From positions 3,164,501 through 3,228,500 of the forward strand of contig CM068589.1 of NCBI GenBank assembly GCA_035048485.1: 64,000 bases of DNA, read 5' to 3'. Under the pieces are notes generated by a model, which was not told the origin of the DNA, did not search any database, and saw only the letters and a program-made list of their open reading frames with translations. The translations under genes and the position numbers were made by a program. Positions 1 to 12,859 of the stretch are shown here, piece by piece. Each line of letters opens with the position of its first letter. Position 1 is the stretch's first letter. This DNA is from Pteria penguin (taxonomy: Eukaryota; Mollusca; Bivalvia; Pterioida; Pteriidae).

Positions 1-888
1 AATTTTAACAAATATTTCTTGTTAAATTGTGGCATTCAATATATCGAAAATTGTATCCAAAAACTGAAAAATAATTTTTGGAAAGATACCTTTATGGCAT
101 GGAAAACATTGAGATTAAAAGAAAAAAAGGAGAGAATCTTAGCAGAAACACCAATATGGTATAATGCAGATATCACAATAGATAACAAGAGCATCTATAA
201 ACATTGGTTTGAAAAGGGTATAATATATATAAATGACCTATTAACAGATGACAATACTTTAATATCATTTGAGGATTTTGAAGACAGTTTTAACATTAAA
301 ACGAATTTTTTAGAATTTAATTGTGTAAAAAATTTAATTCAATAATAGAAAGTATAAGACTTTCAGACAAATATTTACAGAAAATACATGGGCCTTGGAT
401 ACCTTTGTCTATTAAAACAATACATAACTGTAAAAAAGGTACAAAATTAATATACGATATACATGTACTAAAAAATACACAAACTACAAGCAGATCACAA
501 CAAAAATGGTCAAATATTATTCAAGATTTAGAAGAAGAATCATGGACAAATATATATAAATCTATTATGTTTTTCCAAGACGTAAAATTACAGTGGTTTC
601 AATATAGAATTGACCAGTACGCTTTAACTACAAATTCTACGGCTTACAGAATGCATTTACATGATAGTCCACACTGTACATTCTGTAAGAGAGAGGAGGA
701 AACAATTATCCATTTATTCTGGGCATGTGAATGTGTTAAAAATCTACTTGCTTCATTTAGAAATTATTTGGAAACATTTAATCTAGAAATAGAGTTTACA
801 ATTCAGAAAATGACAATTGGACCTTATCTCAACAGAAATTTGGCAGAAAATTTAATTATAGTATATATTAAATACTTGATATATAAAA
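1..888 (+). pseudogene. LINE ORF2 C-terminal fragment (L1/Tx1-like), truncated and frameshifted
   Basis: Two overlapping open frames (19-345 and 321-888) read as one protein after a single frameshift near 321-345, in an A-rich run. The second part has a Cys/His motif close to residue 115 (CTFCKREEETIIHLFWACE), the zinc-knuckle-like C-terminal motif of L1/Tx1-type LINE ORF2 proteins, after aromatic-rich sequence such as VKLQWFQYRIDQYAL. The RT and endonuclease domains would lie left of the window. At about 888 the frame runs straight into the 3' end of a PLE-A copy, so the LINE was cut by that insertion. The assignment to L1/Tx1 rather than another LINE clade is inference. Confidence 0.65.
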
Positions 889-1690
889 GAAAAAAGAGGA
901 GTTACCGGCTCAGTTATGTGGCAGAAGTCATCATGGAGCTATTCAATACATGAATATAAATAATATAATAGAACATTTAACACATTACAAAAATATTTGA
1001 TTGTAGTGCAATTACGATACCGACTTAGGACGGTCATTTAATATGACAAAAGCCAAACAAATGGTGTGGTTAACCGGTTTACGGGCCCACCTTCCCACTC
1101 ACCGTAACAGCAGAACAATCAAAAGACGTACATTTAAAAATTTATAAATAATCCCCCATGTAAAGAACAAGGGTCAACAGGTATCGCATATTGAGAGGTC
1201 ATAAAATATAAACACGTAAAGTATTGTAAAACATATAATGGTATAAAAATATGTGCGACATCAACATGATAAACCGTGCTCTGCCAGTCTGAAAGCGAGC
1301 TAAGACCCTAGAGCTGTAGGAGTCCCGACTAACAGTCAGAGGGGACGAGGTTCAGGACCATGTCTCCTCTGAAAGAGGTTTGGACAAGGCCCGTCATATA
1401 GTCCCCACCGCCCTGTTAGTCAGCGTGCAACGTTCAAGTAAAAGTCTGCATAAAGCTGTTGAGGGGCCAAATACAAGACCTATAGTCTTTTTGATGATCT
1501 CAATATCATATTGTCTATTTAGGAGACGTTTGACTATTTTATTACATGATAAAATAATATCGAAGCCTTTTACTTTCCTTAGTTTATACACGAGATCACC
1601 GTAAAAATTAGGATGGGAAATTCCATTGGATACATACTGTTGAAAAGAAATATTTCCAAATTTAGATAGAAGTTCTGAATAAAATATCTT
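889..1690 (-). mobile_element. PLE-A copy, 5'-truncated (3' UTR plus end of RT ORF)
   Basis: Read on the - strand, this holds the C-terminal part of the PLE-A ORF (1394-1680; residues include VKRLLNRQYDIEIIKKTIG and LLLERCTLTNRAVGTI) followed by the complete 3' UTR, which ends at AACTCCTCTTTTTTC. The same 3' terminus recurs near 16598, 20972, 27888, 41430 and 48512. The 5' break lies inside the ORF near 1690. A TGA replaces the Trp codon present at the matching place in the 40.4-kb relative. The element lies in the LINE ORF ending at 888. Confidence 0.8.
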
Positions 1691-2263
1691 TCATATAGAA
1701 AAAAATGAAGCAGTAGTCTTTGATAAGAATTGGCAATACTTCCAAGTAATATTAGAATAACAAGGGAAGATCATGGAAGTGAATTAAATTCTACTTAGAT
1801 TGCAATAAATTTCATAAAGTGCCCCTGGTCAGTAAAAACAAAACCCACCAAATTTTGTAGATAATTTAGATATATTTACAGAAATCTATGACAGATACTA
1901 CTTATGCCACCTTGATTCATACATATATTATTCTCTCAATATGTAATTGAATATTACTATGACATACTAATCAATGTGTCATTATGTGAGTGTGCATGTA
2001 TGTTTTCGTATGTTAATGAGTGTATGAACATGTATATGAGAATTATGTAATATACATACACATGAGATATATTAGAATTCTTTCCCTCTCCTTTTCAATT
2101 TACCTTTTTTTCCCCCTTTCCCTCTAATTCCTTACTATTAACTCTTTGGTCCTTACAGTTACTTTTCCTGTCTTTCTCCTGTTCTAGTGTTATTATAATA
2201 TATATATCGATATACACATATAGGATACAAAAAACACAAATCAATAAAATGTGTCTTATTATC
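1691..2263. other. Unassigned AT-rich sequence
   Basis: I see no coding, RNA or repeat signal here beyond AT-richness and a CT-rich stretch near 2080-2180. Confidence 0.5.
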
Positions 2264-2690
<427 letters not shown>

Positions 2691-2839
2691 GTCCTATTTA
2701 AGTGAACATGTTCGGGTGTGTGTTTTTGATGTATATGAATCTGAATGTATTGTATTGTATGTCAAATCATTTTGTGTGAAATAAACACAAAAAAAAAAAG
2801 TGTGCAAGGACCATTTGCATATCAAATTCTACTTCTATT

Positions 2840-2965
2840 AGTTAATCTGCAGTCGGGATCCAAACTTCATATGTACATGAAAGATGAGGGATCCACCTAG
2901 ATCGAACCTTGGACCTTCAAATTCAAATGCCTGCACTAATCCTCTACATAGCGCTGGCGGCAATT
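2840..2965 (-). mobile_element. tRNA-derived SINE remnant
   Basis: On the - strand there is a box A-like TAGAGGATTAGTGCAGGC followed by a good box B (GGTTCGATCTA), with spacing like a tRNA-derived SINE head. No cloverleaf or flanking duplication was established. Confidence 0.4.
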
Positions 2966-3180
2966 TAGTGTATTGACACTATGTACATCAGTCGTTTCTT
3001 CTATATACATGTACAGCATTCTATCCTTTATACGGTGCACACATACATTGTAATAGTATGTGGCAGGGTTTGACTTAAATGTTATTATATCCTTTTTCTT
3101 GATGTTATGTGGCTGTGACTCTTTACAGTGTTTGTTCACATTCATGTACATAAACAGTGCTGAATTACATTTGTTTTGTC

Positions 3181-4657
3181 TGTATACAAGGACTGTAATT
3201 CCGCCCGGGCATCTTGTTTCACCTCTGAATATCAGGGGTCCACGAATGTCCACTGTGGTACACTGGTGATAGTGCCATAGTAATGTGACACAAGTTACTT
3301 TCGTATTCTATATGTAGGAATATGACGGCTGTCGAATACAGTGTACTTATATGTAGGTAAATGACGGCTGTCAGATACACTATACTTACATGTAAGTACA
3401 TGACGGCCGTCGGACACAATAATATGTAAGTACTGGTAACTGACGATTGTCAAGTACAATATACATATATGTAGGTAAACGACGACTGTCAGATACAATA
3501 TACTTATATGTAAGTAAATGACGGCTGTCAGATACAATATACTTATATGTAAATAAATGACGACTGTCAGATAAAATATACTTATATGTAAGTAAATGAC
3601 GACTGTCAGATAAAATATACTTATAAGTGAGTAAATGACGGCTGTCAGATAAAATATATTACTTTTATATAGTTGTTTAGTTTTTATGTGTAACAGATAA
3701 GTAATGTGTCTATGTGTGTTCTATAAATTGTTAAATGAAATAACATAAGACTGAAGTTCAAGAATTTAAATAAACAACTATTATATTGCTTTAATCGAGT
3801 CGCCGTTTACAGTTCAAGTAAGAGGAAGTGGTAAACTCTTCTCATGAAATGCTGTCGAGTTGGATTGAAATATACTTGTAATTTGAGGTTAGGACGGTCA
3901 CATTAATGTAAAGTCCAAGGTGAATTAGACCACAATCAATAAGATGGCTTGAGACACCTGACGATAAAAGACTAAGCAAACAAAAGGAAATATAATCTAT
4001 TGTTTGCATACTCCTTATAACAGTATCATCATACATGTATGCATATAAAATTTTAAAGAGACAGGAAAGGGAAGGAATAATATCTATTGTAATAAAATGG
4101 CGGAGGAAACTTTGCATCCCTTCTATTTAGATGCGTACTTATGTGCAATTCTAGAGTTAAGGAATAAATCTGACAAGTCTTTAGATGGAGACACACTCCG
4201 AAAAAAAAAGACAGGAACTGCATGCTCTGTTTGTTTCTTCGTAATGAGCAAAAGCTTTCCGTCGGTTCTTTATTAATTTTGTGACAGATTCGAATAAAGG
4301 CAGAGACAGGAAAAGTGAGAGAGAGACTGGGGAGTGTTTGGACGTATGAAAACGTCAGGGTCTTACTTAGTTAAGTCACAGAGAATGCATCAAGAATCAG
4401 GAAAAATAACGCACGGAAAAATATGTAATATTATTGCTTAACGCTTGCATTGTAAAATATCTACAGTTAGATTTATACTAAGGAGAATAATTTATTAAAA
4501 TAAAATGTCGCCATAATATGTCCTTCAATCGTTGATGAGAGAGTGAAAAAAATATTTCCTCCCTTTCGAATATGCCTCAGACCGAATGGTAATAATTTTT
4601 ATTTTCGCCCTCTTTAACTACAAAGACATAGTAATTTCAACAGGGTGAAGAAATTAC
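3181..4657. repeat. Segmental duplication block A1
   Basis: This block is closely similar over its whole length to 6272-8003 (A2), including the 39-bp minisatellite and the stretch from the Lys/Arg-free AT-rich spacer to the CTCTTTAACTACAAAGACA landmark. The similarity stops near 4657, where block B1 starts. A and B are also diverged homologues of each other: both contain the landmark TTGCTTAACGCTTGCATT and a GA-rich tract before it. Confidence 0.85.
3315..3662. repeat. 39-bp minisatellite, first array (about 9 copies)
   Basis: The unit is approximately ATGACGGCTGTCAGATACAA plus TATACTTATATGTAAGTAA, 39 bp long. Because 39 is a multiple of 3, the array is open in long frames on the - strand, which are not genes. 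The same unit is expanded further in the A2 block (6420-6985). Confidence 0.92.
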
Positions 4658-6260
4658 ACAGAATGCATCTATAAAATACACCCAAAAATATTCGATTTTC
4701 ATACATTTGTGGTGTTGACAATTTAAGGCGGTCAATTAAAATGATACTCAAAACAGAAGGAAAGGGAAGGAAGTATAGTCTATTGTTAGTACATTTCTTA
4801 TAAAGGTTCACATTCCTTCCTTTTCAATGAATCCTACAAGTGTGCATATGTGGACTTGCGATTTCTAATACAGTAAATAAAAGTTAAAGAAACAGGGAAG
4901 GGAAGGATTAATATGTATTGTAATAAAATGTCTGTGGAAACTTCAGTTTAAATGTATATTTATGTGCAGCTCTAGACTAAAGGAAAAAATCTGATAAGTC
5001 CTCCTACGATGAAGGTACATACCGAAATAATGACAGGAAACTGCCTTTTTAGCGTAACTACTATGCAAAGCTTTCCTGTTTCATTTTGTGACTGATTTAG
5101 TTAAAGACAGAGACAAGGAAAGTGAGCGAAAATTGAAAGATGGATAAAGAAAGAGAAAAAGAGAGAGAGAGAGAATGGACGTATGACAAGAGTCTTACTT
5201 AGCCACACAGAATACATTAGGATACAGAAAAATTAACGCACAGAAAAATATAAAAAATATTAAAAATTATTGCTTAACGCTTGCATTATAAACTATCTGC
5301 TGTCAGATTTATAGTAATGAGGATAATGTATTAAGTAAAATGTGGCCATAAATATGTCCTTAATTTGCCTACTCTTTGAAGAAAGAATGAGAGAATATTT
5401 CCTTCTTTATAATTATACCTCAGACCTACTGGTGCCTTTTTTTCGCCCTCTTAAATCTACAAATCCGGACTCACCCCAATTACCTTTATTACATATAGAA
5501 GCAAGATACGAAAGAAATTGGCGTCACGTGACTATGGCATTAGCAACAATGTACGGACATTTACCGCCATCTGAAATTCAGAGGTGAGATCAGGTGCCCC
5601 GGAGGAATAAGCGTCCCTGAATGGCTAGCCACATATAAAATGATTTCCTTTTTATACTTTCTCCATCATCTACGATATCATCATCAGCGATACATTTCTT
5701 ATTCATCGTTTAGAGTACAAAAAGCATCAAAAAGGAAAAAAAGACAAGACAGAGTAATATCAGTTGGTTGAGTTTAGAACAAAACAACATATTTATGATA
5801 ACAGGGGCATTCTTTGTATCATGATCCATATCCGCAATAATGTGCCAGAGTACCACGTTGGCTTGTAACCTGCCTGTATTTTTAGACAGTATAGTCTAAA
5901 AACCATGAAACCAAAGTGCATACACAATCCGCATAAAGAATTATCTATTTAAGGAGTGTAAAGGAAGGGAATTAGACGTAAAGCTCGGGAAAATTAATTA
6001 TTTTGGGCCGTCTAACAACACTTTTTACCCAAGATTTAAGTTATCAAGCAAAGGACAAACAATGTAAGTGATCAATATTCTCCAATTTATTCCTTGTATA
6101 GTATATATGTTTGGTCAATACAGACACCGAAAATCTAAAAAAAAAACCACCCCAACTGATTTTATATTCAATATATCCCTAATGGAAGGTGAACAATAAT
6201 GCTTTACAAAAAAGGTTTACTCTGTAAAAATAAAATTAATTCTCTGACATCTATATATAT
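4658..6260. repeat. Segmental duplication block B1
   Basis: This block matches 10512-12170 (B2) almost base for base outside a small insertion in B2. It starts near GCATCTATAAAATACACCC and includes the PLE-type 3' module at 5577-5632. It ends at a short TA tract that is much longer in B2. I see no gene. Confidence 0.85.
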
Positions 6261-6271
6261 ATACAATTATT

Positions 6272-8003
6272 TTTTGTCTGTATGCAAGGACTGTAATTCC
6301 TCCCGTGCATCTGGTTTCACCTCTGAACATCAGGGGTCCGTAAATGTCCACTGTGGTTCATTGTTGTTAGTGCCATAGTAATGTGACAAAAGTTACTTTC
6401 GTAATTTACATGTAGGAAAATGACGGCTGTCGGATACAATGTACTTATATGTAGGTAAATGACGGCTGTCAGATACACTATACTTATAATTAAGTACATG
6501 ACGGCCGTCGGATACATTATACTAATATGTAAGTAAATGACGACTGTCGAATACAATATACTTATATGTAGGTAAACGACGGCTGTCAGATACAATATAC
6601 TTATATGTAAGTAAATGACGGCTGTCAGATACAATATACTTATATGTAAGTAAATGACGGCTGTCAGATACAATATACTTATATGTAGGTAAATGACGAC
6701 TGTCAGATACAATATACTTATATGTAAGTAAATAACGGCTGTCAGATACAATATACTTATATGTAAGTAAATGACGACTGTCAGATACAATATACTTATA
6801 TGTAAGTAAATGACGACTGTCAGATACAATATACTTATATGTAAGTAATTGACGGCTGTCAGATACAATATACTTATATGTAAATAAATGACGACTGTCA
6901 GATAAAATATACTTATATGTAAGTAAATGACGACTGTCAGATAAAATATACTTATAAGTGAGTAAATGACGGCTGTCAGATAAAATATATTACTTTTATA
7001 TAGTTGTTTAGTTTTTATGTGTAACAGATAAGTAATGTGTCTATGTGTGTTCTATAAATTGTTAAATGAAATAACATAAGACTGAAGTTCAAGTATTTAA
7101 ATAAACAACTATTATATTGCTTTAATCGAGTCGCCGTTTACAGTTCAAGTAAGAGGAAGTGGTAAACTCTTCTCATGAAATGCTCTCGAGTTGGATTGAG
7201 ATATATTTGTAATTTGAGGTTAGGTCGGTCACATTAATGTAAAGTCCAAGGTGAATTAGACCACAATCAATAAGATGGCTTGAGACACCTGACGATAAAA
7301 GACTAAGCAAACAAAAGGAAATATAATCTATTGTTTGTATAGTCCTTATAACAGTATCATTATACATATATGCATATAAAATCTTAAAGAGACGGGAAAG
7401 GGAAGGAATAATATCTATTGTAATAAAATGGCGGAGGAAACTTTACATCCCTTCTATTTAGATGCCTACATATGTGCAATTCTAGATTTAAGGAATAAAT
7501 CTGACAAGTCTTTAGATGGAGACACACTCCGAAAAAAAAAATGACAGGAACTGCATGCTCTGTTTGTTTCTTTGTAATAAGCAAAAGCTTTCCGTCTGTT
7601 CTGCGTTAATTTTGTGACGGATTCGAATAAAGGCAGAGACAGGAAAAGTGAGAGAGACTGGGGAGAGTTTGGACGTATGAAAACGTCAGGGTCTTACTTA
7701 GTCACGTCACACAGAATGCATCAAGAATCAGGAAAAATAACGCACGGAAAAATATGTAATATTATTGCTTAACGCTTGCATTGTAAAATACCTGCGGTTA
7801 GATTTATACTAAGGAGAATAATTTATTAAAATAAAATGTCGCCATAAATATGTCCTTCAATTGCCTAATCGTTGATGAGAGAGTGAAAAAATTATTTCCT
7901 CCCTTCTGAATATGCCTCAGACCGAATGGTAATAATTTTTATTTTCGCCCTCTTTAACTACAAAGACAGTAATTTCAACTTGGTGAAGATAGAAGAAATT
8001 AAC
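6272..8003. repeat. Segmental duplication block A2
   Basis: Second copy of block A. It is longer than A1 mainly because the 39-bp minisatellite has about five more units. The GPCR gene lies immediately downstream. A C-homopolymer (about 8179-8191) lies between block and gene. Confidence 0.85.
6420..6985. repeat. 39-bp minisatellite, second array (about 14 copies)
   Basis: Same unit as at 3315-3662, better preserved. Translation on the - strand gives a 13-residue period (LTAVIYLHISILY), an artefact of a repeat length divisible by three. Confidence 0.93.
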
Positions 8004-8484
8004 ATATTTTTGTCGAGTTGAAATTCTAGCCCGTTTGATCACACGCACGTGTGTTAACACGGGCGCTCATTGTATCTATAGCCGCAATGACGTGCCAGGT
8101 GCCAGAGTGCCATGTTTGATGGAACCTTTGCTGAATTAATACACATTAGTCTAAAAACCATGAGACCGAGGTCAGGGACCCCCCCCCCCCCAACACCGAA
8201 AGTTAAGAAGAACGGCTTTCATATCCACTATATGTCTAATATGCAACAAAAGTTGAATAAGCATGTGTTATAAGTAGAGTCATTGTCTGGCATATATATA
8301 ATGCAATCACTCCTACAGAAATAAAATTACTAGGGATTTTAACCTTATGACCTTTAGATGCCTTCTTCCGGAAATCCTGAAACTACATCTATCACAAGGA
8401 GGACAATACAATTCTCTATTCATATACGACCTAGTCATCTGTTTCTTGCTCTAAGTTTGTGATAATCTTGACGATACCTTCACC

Positions 8485-9564
8485 ATGAACTTGTCGGGAT
8501 ATTCGTATCAAGAAAAAGCTGATGAATTAGGAGTTCCTGTCAGTGCATTGATAGTAAACGATGCTATTGTCACGATATGCATTGTCATTGGAATCTTTGG
8601 GAACAGTGCGGTGTTGGTCGTGTATAAGAAGTCGCGCAAATTTGATATCGTCGACCGATTCTTCGTGCCAGTTTTGGCCGTTACCGATTTACTCGGAATA
8701 GTTGTATGTGGATTGTTTGAGACACAATTTATACATTCAAAGATGGTGTTCTTTAATAACCATTTATGTAAAGCAGGGTGGTTTATATCTTCTTGCATTG
8801 TATTCATGTCCGTGTTTATCTTGCTGATTATTGCAGTGCAGCGTTATGTAAAGATTATGGGGTCAATATATAAACCGATGAATTTGACCCAAAACGTTAT
8901 CGCAACACTTATTGCATTTGTTTGTGCAATTGTTATGTCTGTTCCAATGACAATTACACACAGTGAAGTGCCATTAAACAACACGAACGGAAGCGTGGTT
9001 GGTAGTAGGTGTGGCACAGAAAAGGACGCAACAACTAAAACAATTATTACCGTGTACTACTCAGGTCTTGGAATTGTAGCATTATCCGTGTTTTGTGTTT
9101 TGTTTGTACTTTATTTTTCAATAGGTAGGAAAATATTCCATTATGTGAAAACCACCAAGAAAGCCCCAATTCCGAAGGAAGAGGAAACCACTATGGTATC
9201 TCTATCTGACCATCCCAATACCACATCAATAGAAAATGATCAAACTCCGCAACAAAATACCTCGAGTCAGAAACCTTCAGCTACCAACCGCAGGAAAGGC
9301 ACCGAAAGACTTTTACATCGACTGGCTATGATATACATGGTGATAACTATAATATTTTTTGTCTGTTACATGTCAAAAATCACTTTTTTGGTGGTTCGAG
9401 CAGCCCGTCCAACGTTCTTGAAGTCCATAAACGACGCTGGAAGAGTGGTTGTATTGTTATTTTGTGATAATATATACATCCTAAACAATGTATGTAATCC
9501 ACTCCTATATTTGCTTATGGATAAAGAGTATAAAAATGAACTTAGGAAGTTAAGTCCATGTTAG
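8485..9564 (+). CDS. Class A (rhodopsin-like) G protein-coupled receptor, orphan, single exon
   Basis: An uninterrupted 359-residue protein with seven hydrophobic segments. TM1 (about 22-47) contains GNSAVL (N40), TM2 contains LAVTD (D68), and C95 before TM3 can pair with C176 in extracellular loop 2. The TM3 end is QRY (119-121) where most of the class has DRY. TM5 is about 186-212, loop 3 is long and Ser/Thr/Pro-rich (about 218-275), TM6 is about 279-303, and TM7 has NPLLY (338-342). TM6 has FFVCYMSK, without the usual CWxP Pro and Trp. N-glycosylation sequons are present near the N-terminus (NLS) and in loop 2 (NNTNGS). The start was chosen because ATG 8485 sits in a CACCATGA context and gives a normal short N-terminus. 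The ligand is unknown; it resembles peptide-type orphan receptors of molluscs, but that is inference. It follows duplicated block A2, and a decayed copy follows B2. Confidence 0.9.
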   Translation: MNLSGYSYQEKADELGVPVSALIVNDAIVTICIVIGIFGNSAVLVVYKKSRKFDIVDRFFVPVLAVTDLLGIVVCGLFETQFIHSKMVFFNNHLCKAGWFISSCIVFMSVFILLIIAVQRYVKIMGSIYKPMNLTQNVIATLIAFVCAIVMSVPMTITHSEVPLNNTNGSVVGSRCGTEKDATTKTIITVYYSGLGIVALSVFCVLFVLYFSIGRKIFHYVKTTKKAPIPKEEETTMVSLSDHPNTTSIENDQTPQQNTSSQKPSATNRRKGTERLLHRLAMIYMVITIIFFVCYMSKITFLVVRAARPTFLKSINDAGRVVVLLFCDNIYILNNVCNPLLYLLMDKEYKNELRKLSPC

Positions 9565-10225
9565 TTACAATTATGAAATTGGGAACCATAACATGTTTAG
9601 ATTACGTTGACGTATGAAAATATTTCTTAACATTACATTTCTATTACTGATATTTATTTGTTACTTATGTTTAGTTTGTGTATATGTGTCTGTGTGTTGT
9701 TTTCTTTATTTATTCTATTAATTTTTATAATTTTAGTTGTTGTTTGATATATTACTTGTGTTTTGTTTTGCTTTGCTCTTTTTGTCTTTCATTCATTTCA
9801 TTGTTCTCTTTGTATGTGTGTATGTGAAAGAGAGAGAGAGAGAGTGAGAGGGGATGTGTGTGTTCTGTTTTTCAGTCATTTGATTGTAATAAAGAATTTT
9901 ATTATTTCATTGCTGAAATCAAATTTTACCTCCATTTTATTGAATTTTCATTAGATTATTATTTCTTCAGTCCTTACGTACACAAGTAAACAAAGCGCAG
10001 TGACAACGATAAAAACTGTAAACACAAAACAAAAAATCTTGAGAAAAGATATTTTTGTTTTTTAGCGTCATTTATGCTATATATAAGACCTTCTTTGAAA
10101 TCATTGGTTTTAAATCTTTTTATATAAAATTGTTCGCTAATAAGTGCTTAACATTGTAACAAGTTTCTGCAAATTATATTTCTGTAACATTTTGAATACT
10201 TGAATAAAGTATTGTAATTTCATGA
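9565..10225 (+). other. Probable 3' UTR of the GPCR gene
   Basis: T-rich non-coding sequence following the stop codon. It includes a short GA repeat (about 9828-9850) and ends at a canonical polyadenylation signal. Confidence 0.45.
10203..10208 (+). promoter_or_regulatory. Polyadenylation signal AATAAA
   Basis: AATAAA about 640 bp downstream of the GPCR stop codon and on its strand. It is the best-placed hexamer I noticed; use is inferred. Confidence 0.45.
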
Positions 10226-10329
10226 TCTGGTTTTCATATTAGCACGGTAATTGTCGAAAGGATTAATAATATAAACTAAACCGACATTCGATATCATTGC
10301 TACAAAATAAATCGTTAATCTACAATAAG

Positions 10330-10440
10330 AAAAACCACATAACAATTTTACAGTTAGAGTGCCGACCCAGGACAGACAATATCTGTCATTTACCAGTTTA
10401 TGGACACTACCTTCCTACTTGAAGTGAGACTAAAGGATAT
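10330..10440 (-). mobile_element. Decayed PLE-A-like 3' UTR relic
   Basis: The order of motifs (a GTGCCGACCCAGGACAG block, then a TTTACCAGTTTATGG block, then CCTTCCTACTTG) parallels the - strand of the PLE-A 3' UTR (cf. 1016-1105), with many substitutions. It is short and old. Confidence 0.4.
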
Positions 10441-10511
10441 AGGACATATGGCATCCAACACATATCTGACTCATAAGAGAAAGGTCGCCACAATCATGAC
10501 CAAATACGAAT

Positions 10512-12165
10512 ATGCATCTATAAAATACACCCTAAAAATATTCGAATTTCATACATTTGTGGTATTGACAATTTAAGGCGGTCAATTAAAATGATACTCA
10601 AAACAGAAGGAAAGGGAAGGAAGTATAATCTATTGTTAGTACATTTCTTATAAAGGTTCACATTCCTTCCTTTTCAATGAATCCTACAAGTGTGCATATG
10701 TGGACTTGCGATTTCTAATACAGTAAATAAAACTTAAAGAAACAGGAAAGGGACGGATTAATGTCTATTGTAATAAAATGTCTCTGGAAACTTCAGTTTA
10801 AATTTATATTTATGTGCAGCTCTAGACTAAAGGAAAAAATCTGATAATTCCTCCTACGATGGAGGTACATACCGAAATAATGACAGGAAACTGCCTTTTT
10901 AGGGTAACTACTATGCAAAGCTTTCCTGTTTCATTTTGTGACTGATTTAATTAAAGACAGACAAGGAAAGTGAGCGAAAATTGAAAGATGGATATAGAAA
11001 GAGAGAGAGAGAGAGAGAGTTTGGACGTATGGAAAATTCAACGTCTTACTTAGCCACACAGAATACATTAGGATAAAGAAAAAAATAACGCACAGAAAAA
11101 TATGAAAAATATTGAACACTATTGCTTAACGCTTGCATTGTAAACTATCTGTTGTCAGATTTATACCAACGAGGATAATGTATTATGTAAAATGTCGCCA
11201 TAAATATGTCCTTAATTTGCCTACTTTTTGAAGAAAGAGTGAGAGAATATTTCCTACTTTATAATTATACCTCAGACCCACTGGTGACTACTTTTTTTTT
11301 CGCCCTCTTAAAACTACGAATCGGGATCCACCCCAATTACCTTTGTTACAAATAGAAGCAAGATACGACAGACAGATAGATAGATAGATTATTGTTTTAC
11401 GTCGCACCGGGAATATTCCACCCATATGGCGACGGTCACAAGTTAACACAAATCGAATCACATTAAAAAGAGCAATTAAAAATATCTACGAAAGACCTGC
11501 TCTCACTGTATGAAATTGGTGTCATGTGACTATGGCATTGGCAACAATGTACGGACATTTACCGCCATCTGAAACTCAGAGGTGAGATCAGGTGCCCAGG
11601 AGGAATAAGCGTTCCTGAATGGCTAGCTACATATGAAATGATTTCCTTTTAATACTTTCTCCATCATCTACGATATCGTCATAAGCGATACATTTCTTAT
11701 TCAAACAACATATTTATGATAATAGGGGCATTCTTTGTATCATGATCCATATCCGCAATGATGTGCCAGAGTACCACGGTCGCTTGTAACCTGCCTGTAT
11801 TTATAGACAATAGTCTAAAAATCATGAAACCAAAGTGCACACACAATCCGCATAAAGAATTATCTATTTAGGGGTGTAAAGGAAGGGAATTAGACGTGAT
11901 GCTCGGGAAAATTAATTGTTTTGGGCCGTCTAACAATACTTTTTACCCAAGATTTAAGTTATCAACCAAAGGACAAAAAATGTATGTGGTCAATATCCTC
12001 CAGTTTATTCCTTGTATAGTATATATTTTCGTCGATGCAGACACTGAAATCTAAAAAAAAAAAAAAAACCAAACTGATTTTATATTCAATATATCTCTAA
12101 TCGAAAGTGAACAATAATGCTTTACAAAAAAGATTTACTCTGGAAAATAAAATCAATTCTCTGGC

Positions 12166-12170
<5 letters not shown>
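10512..12170. repeat. Segmental duplication block B2
   Basis: Second copy of block B, with the same order of landmarks as 4658-6260. It differs by an insertion at about 11369-11510 and by expansion of the terminal TA tract. The GPCR-derived pseudogene follows it directly, as the intact GPCR follows A2. Confidence 0.85.
11369..11510 (-). mobile_element. SINE tail fragment inserted in block B2
   Basis: This stretch is missing from B1. It starts with a GATA-type simple repeat and ATTGTTTTACGTCGCACCG, which resembles the reverse of SINE 3' tails in this window (cf. 44921-44945 and 51022-51050). The flanks resume B1 colinearity around GAAATTGG. It was therefore inserted after the B1/B2 duplication. 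Confidence 0.5.

Positions 12171-12262
<92 letters not shown>
12166..12262. repeat. (TA)n microsatellite
   Basis: Almost pure TA, at the place where B1 has only a few TA units and where block B2 joins the GPCR-like pseudogene. Confidence 0.97.
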
Positions 12263-12263
<1 letters not shown>

Positions 12264-12785
12264 TTCTTACAGAAATGGAATCACTGGTTTTCCTGAGCTT
12301 ATTAACTATGACCTTTAGATACCTTCATCCGGAAACCATGAAATTACATGTATCATAGGGAGGAAACATCACTTCTCCATTCATATACGACATAGTAATT
12401 CGTTATTTTGTCCTACGTATTTCATACTCTAAACGATACATTCACCATTAACTTGTTGGGATATTCGTATTAAGAAAAAGCTACTGAATTAGGAGTTCCC
12501 GTCGGTGTATTGATAGAACACGATGTTATTGCCACTGAATGCATTATCATTGGAATTTTTGGGACATAAAAAGTCGCACAAACATGATATAAGCGACCGA
12601 TTCTTCGTGCCAGTTTTGGCTTTTACCGATTTACTCGGAATATTTGTATGTGGATTGTTTTAGACACAATTGGTGCTCTTTAATAACCACTTATGTACAG
12701 CAGGGTGTATTATAACGCCTTGCATTGTATTCATGTCCGTGTTTATCATACTTAATATTGCTGTACAACGTTATTTAAAGTCGTA
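12263..12785 (+). pseudogene. Truncated copy of the GPCR gene
   Basis: Aligns with 8305-8850, covering the 5' flank and the first third of the GPCR. TTCTTCGTGCCAGTTTTGGC and GATTTACTCGGAATA are retained, and the segment continues to the end of TM3 (CGTTATTTAAAG). Internal deletions have removed much of TM1 and part of the TM2-TM3 loop, and stops are present, so it cannot encode a receptor. Similarity ends abruptly near 12785, with no copy of TM4-TM7. It is a partial duplicate carried with block B2. Confidence 0.85.
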
Positions 12786-12859
12786 TACCCTACAATTCGG
12801 TATAATCTTAAAAATTAGGGCATGTAAAACAAAAACTGTAGTTTTCTTGTATGGTTGAA

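Noticed and set aside
6317..6868. 183-codon - strand frame with a 13-residue period
   Set aside because: Produced by the 39-bp minisatellite, which is divisible by three; no start context or non-repeat domain.
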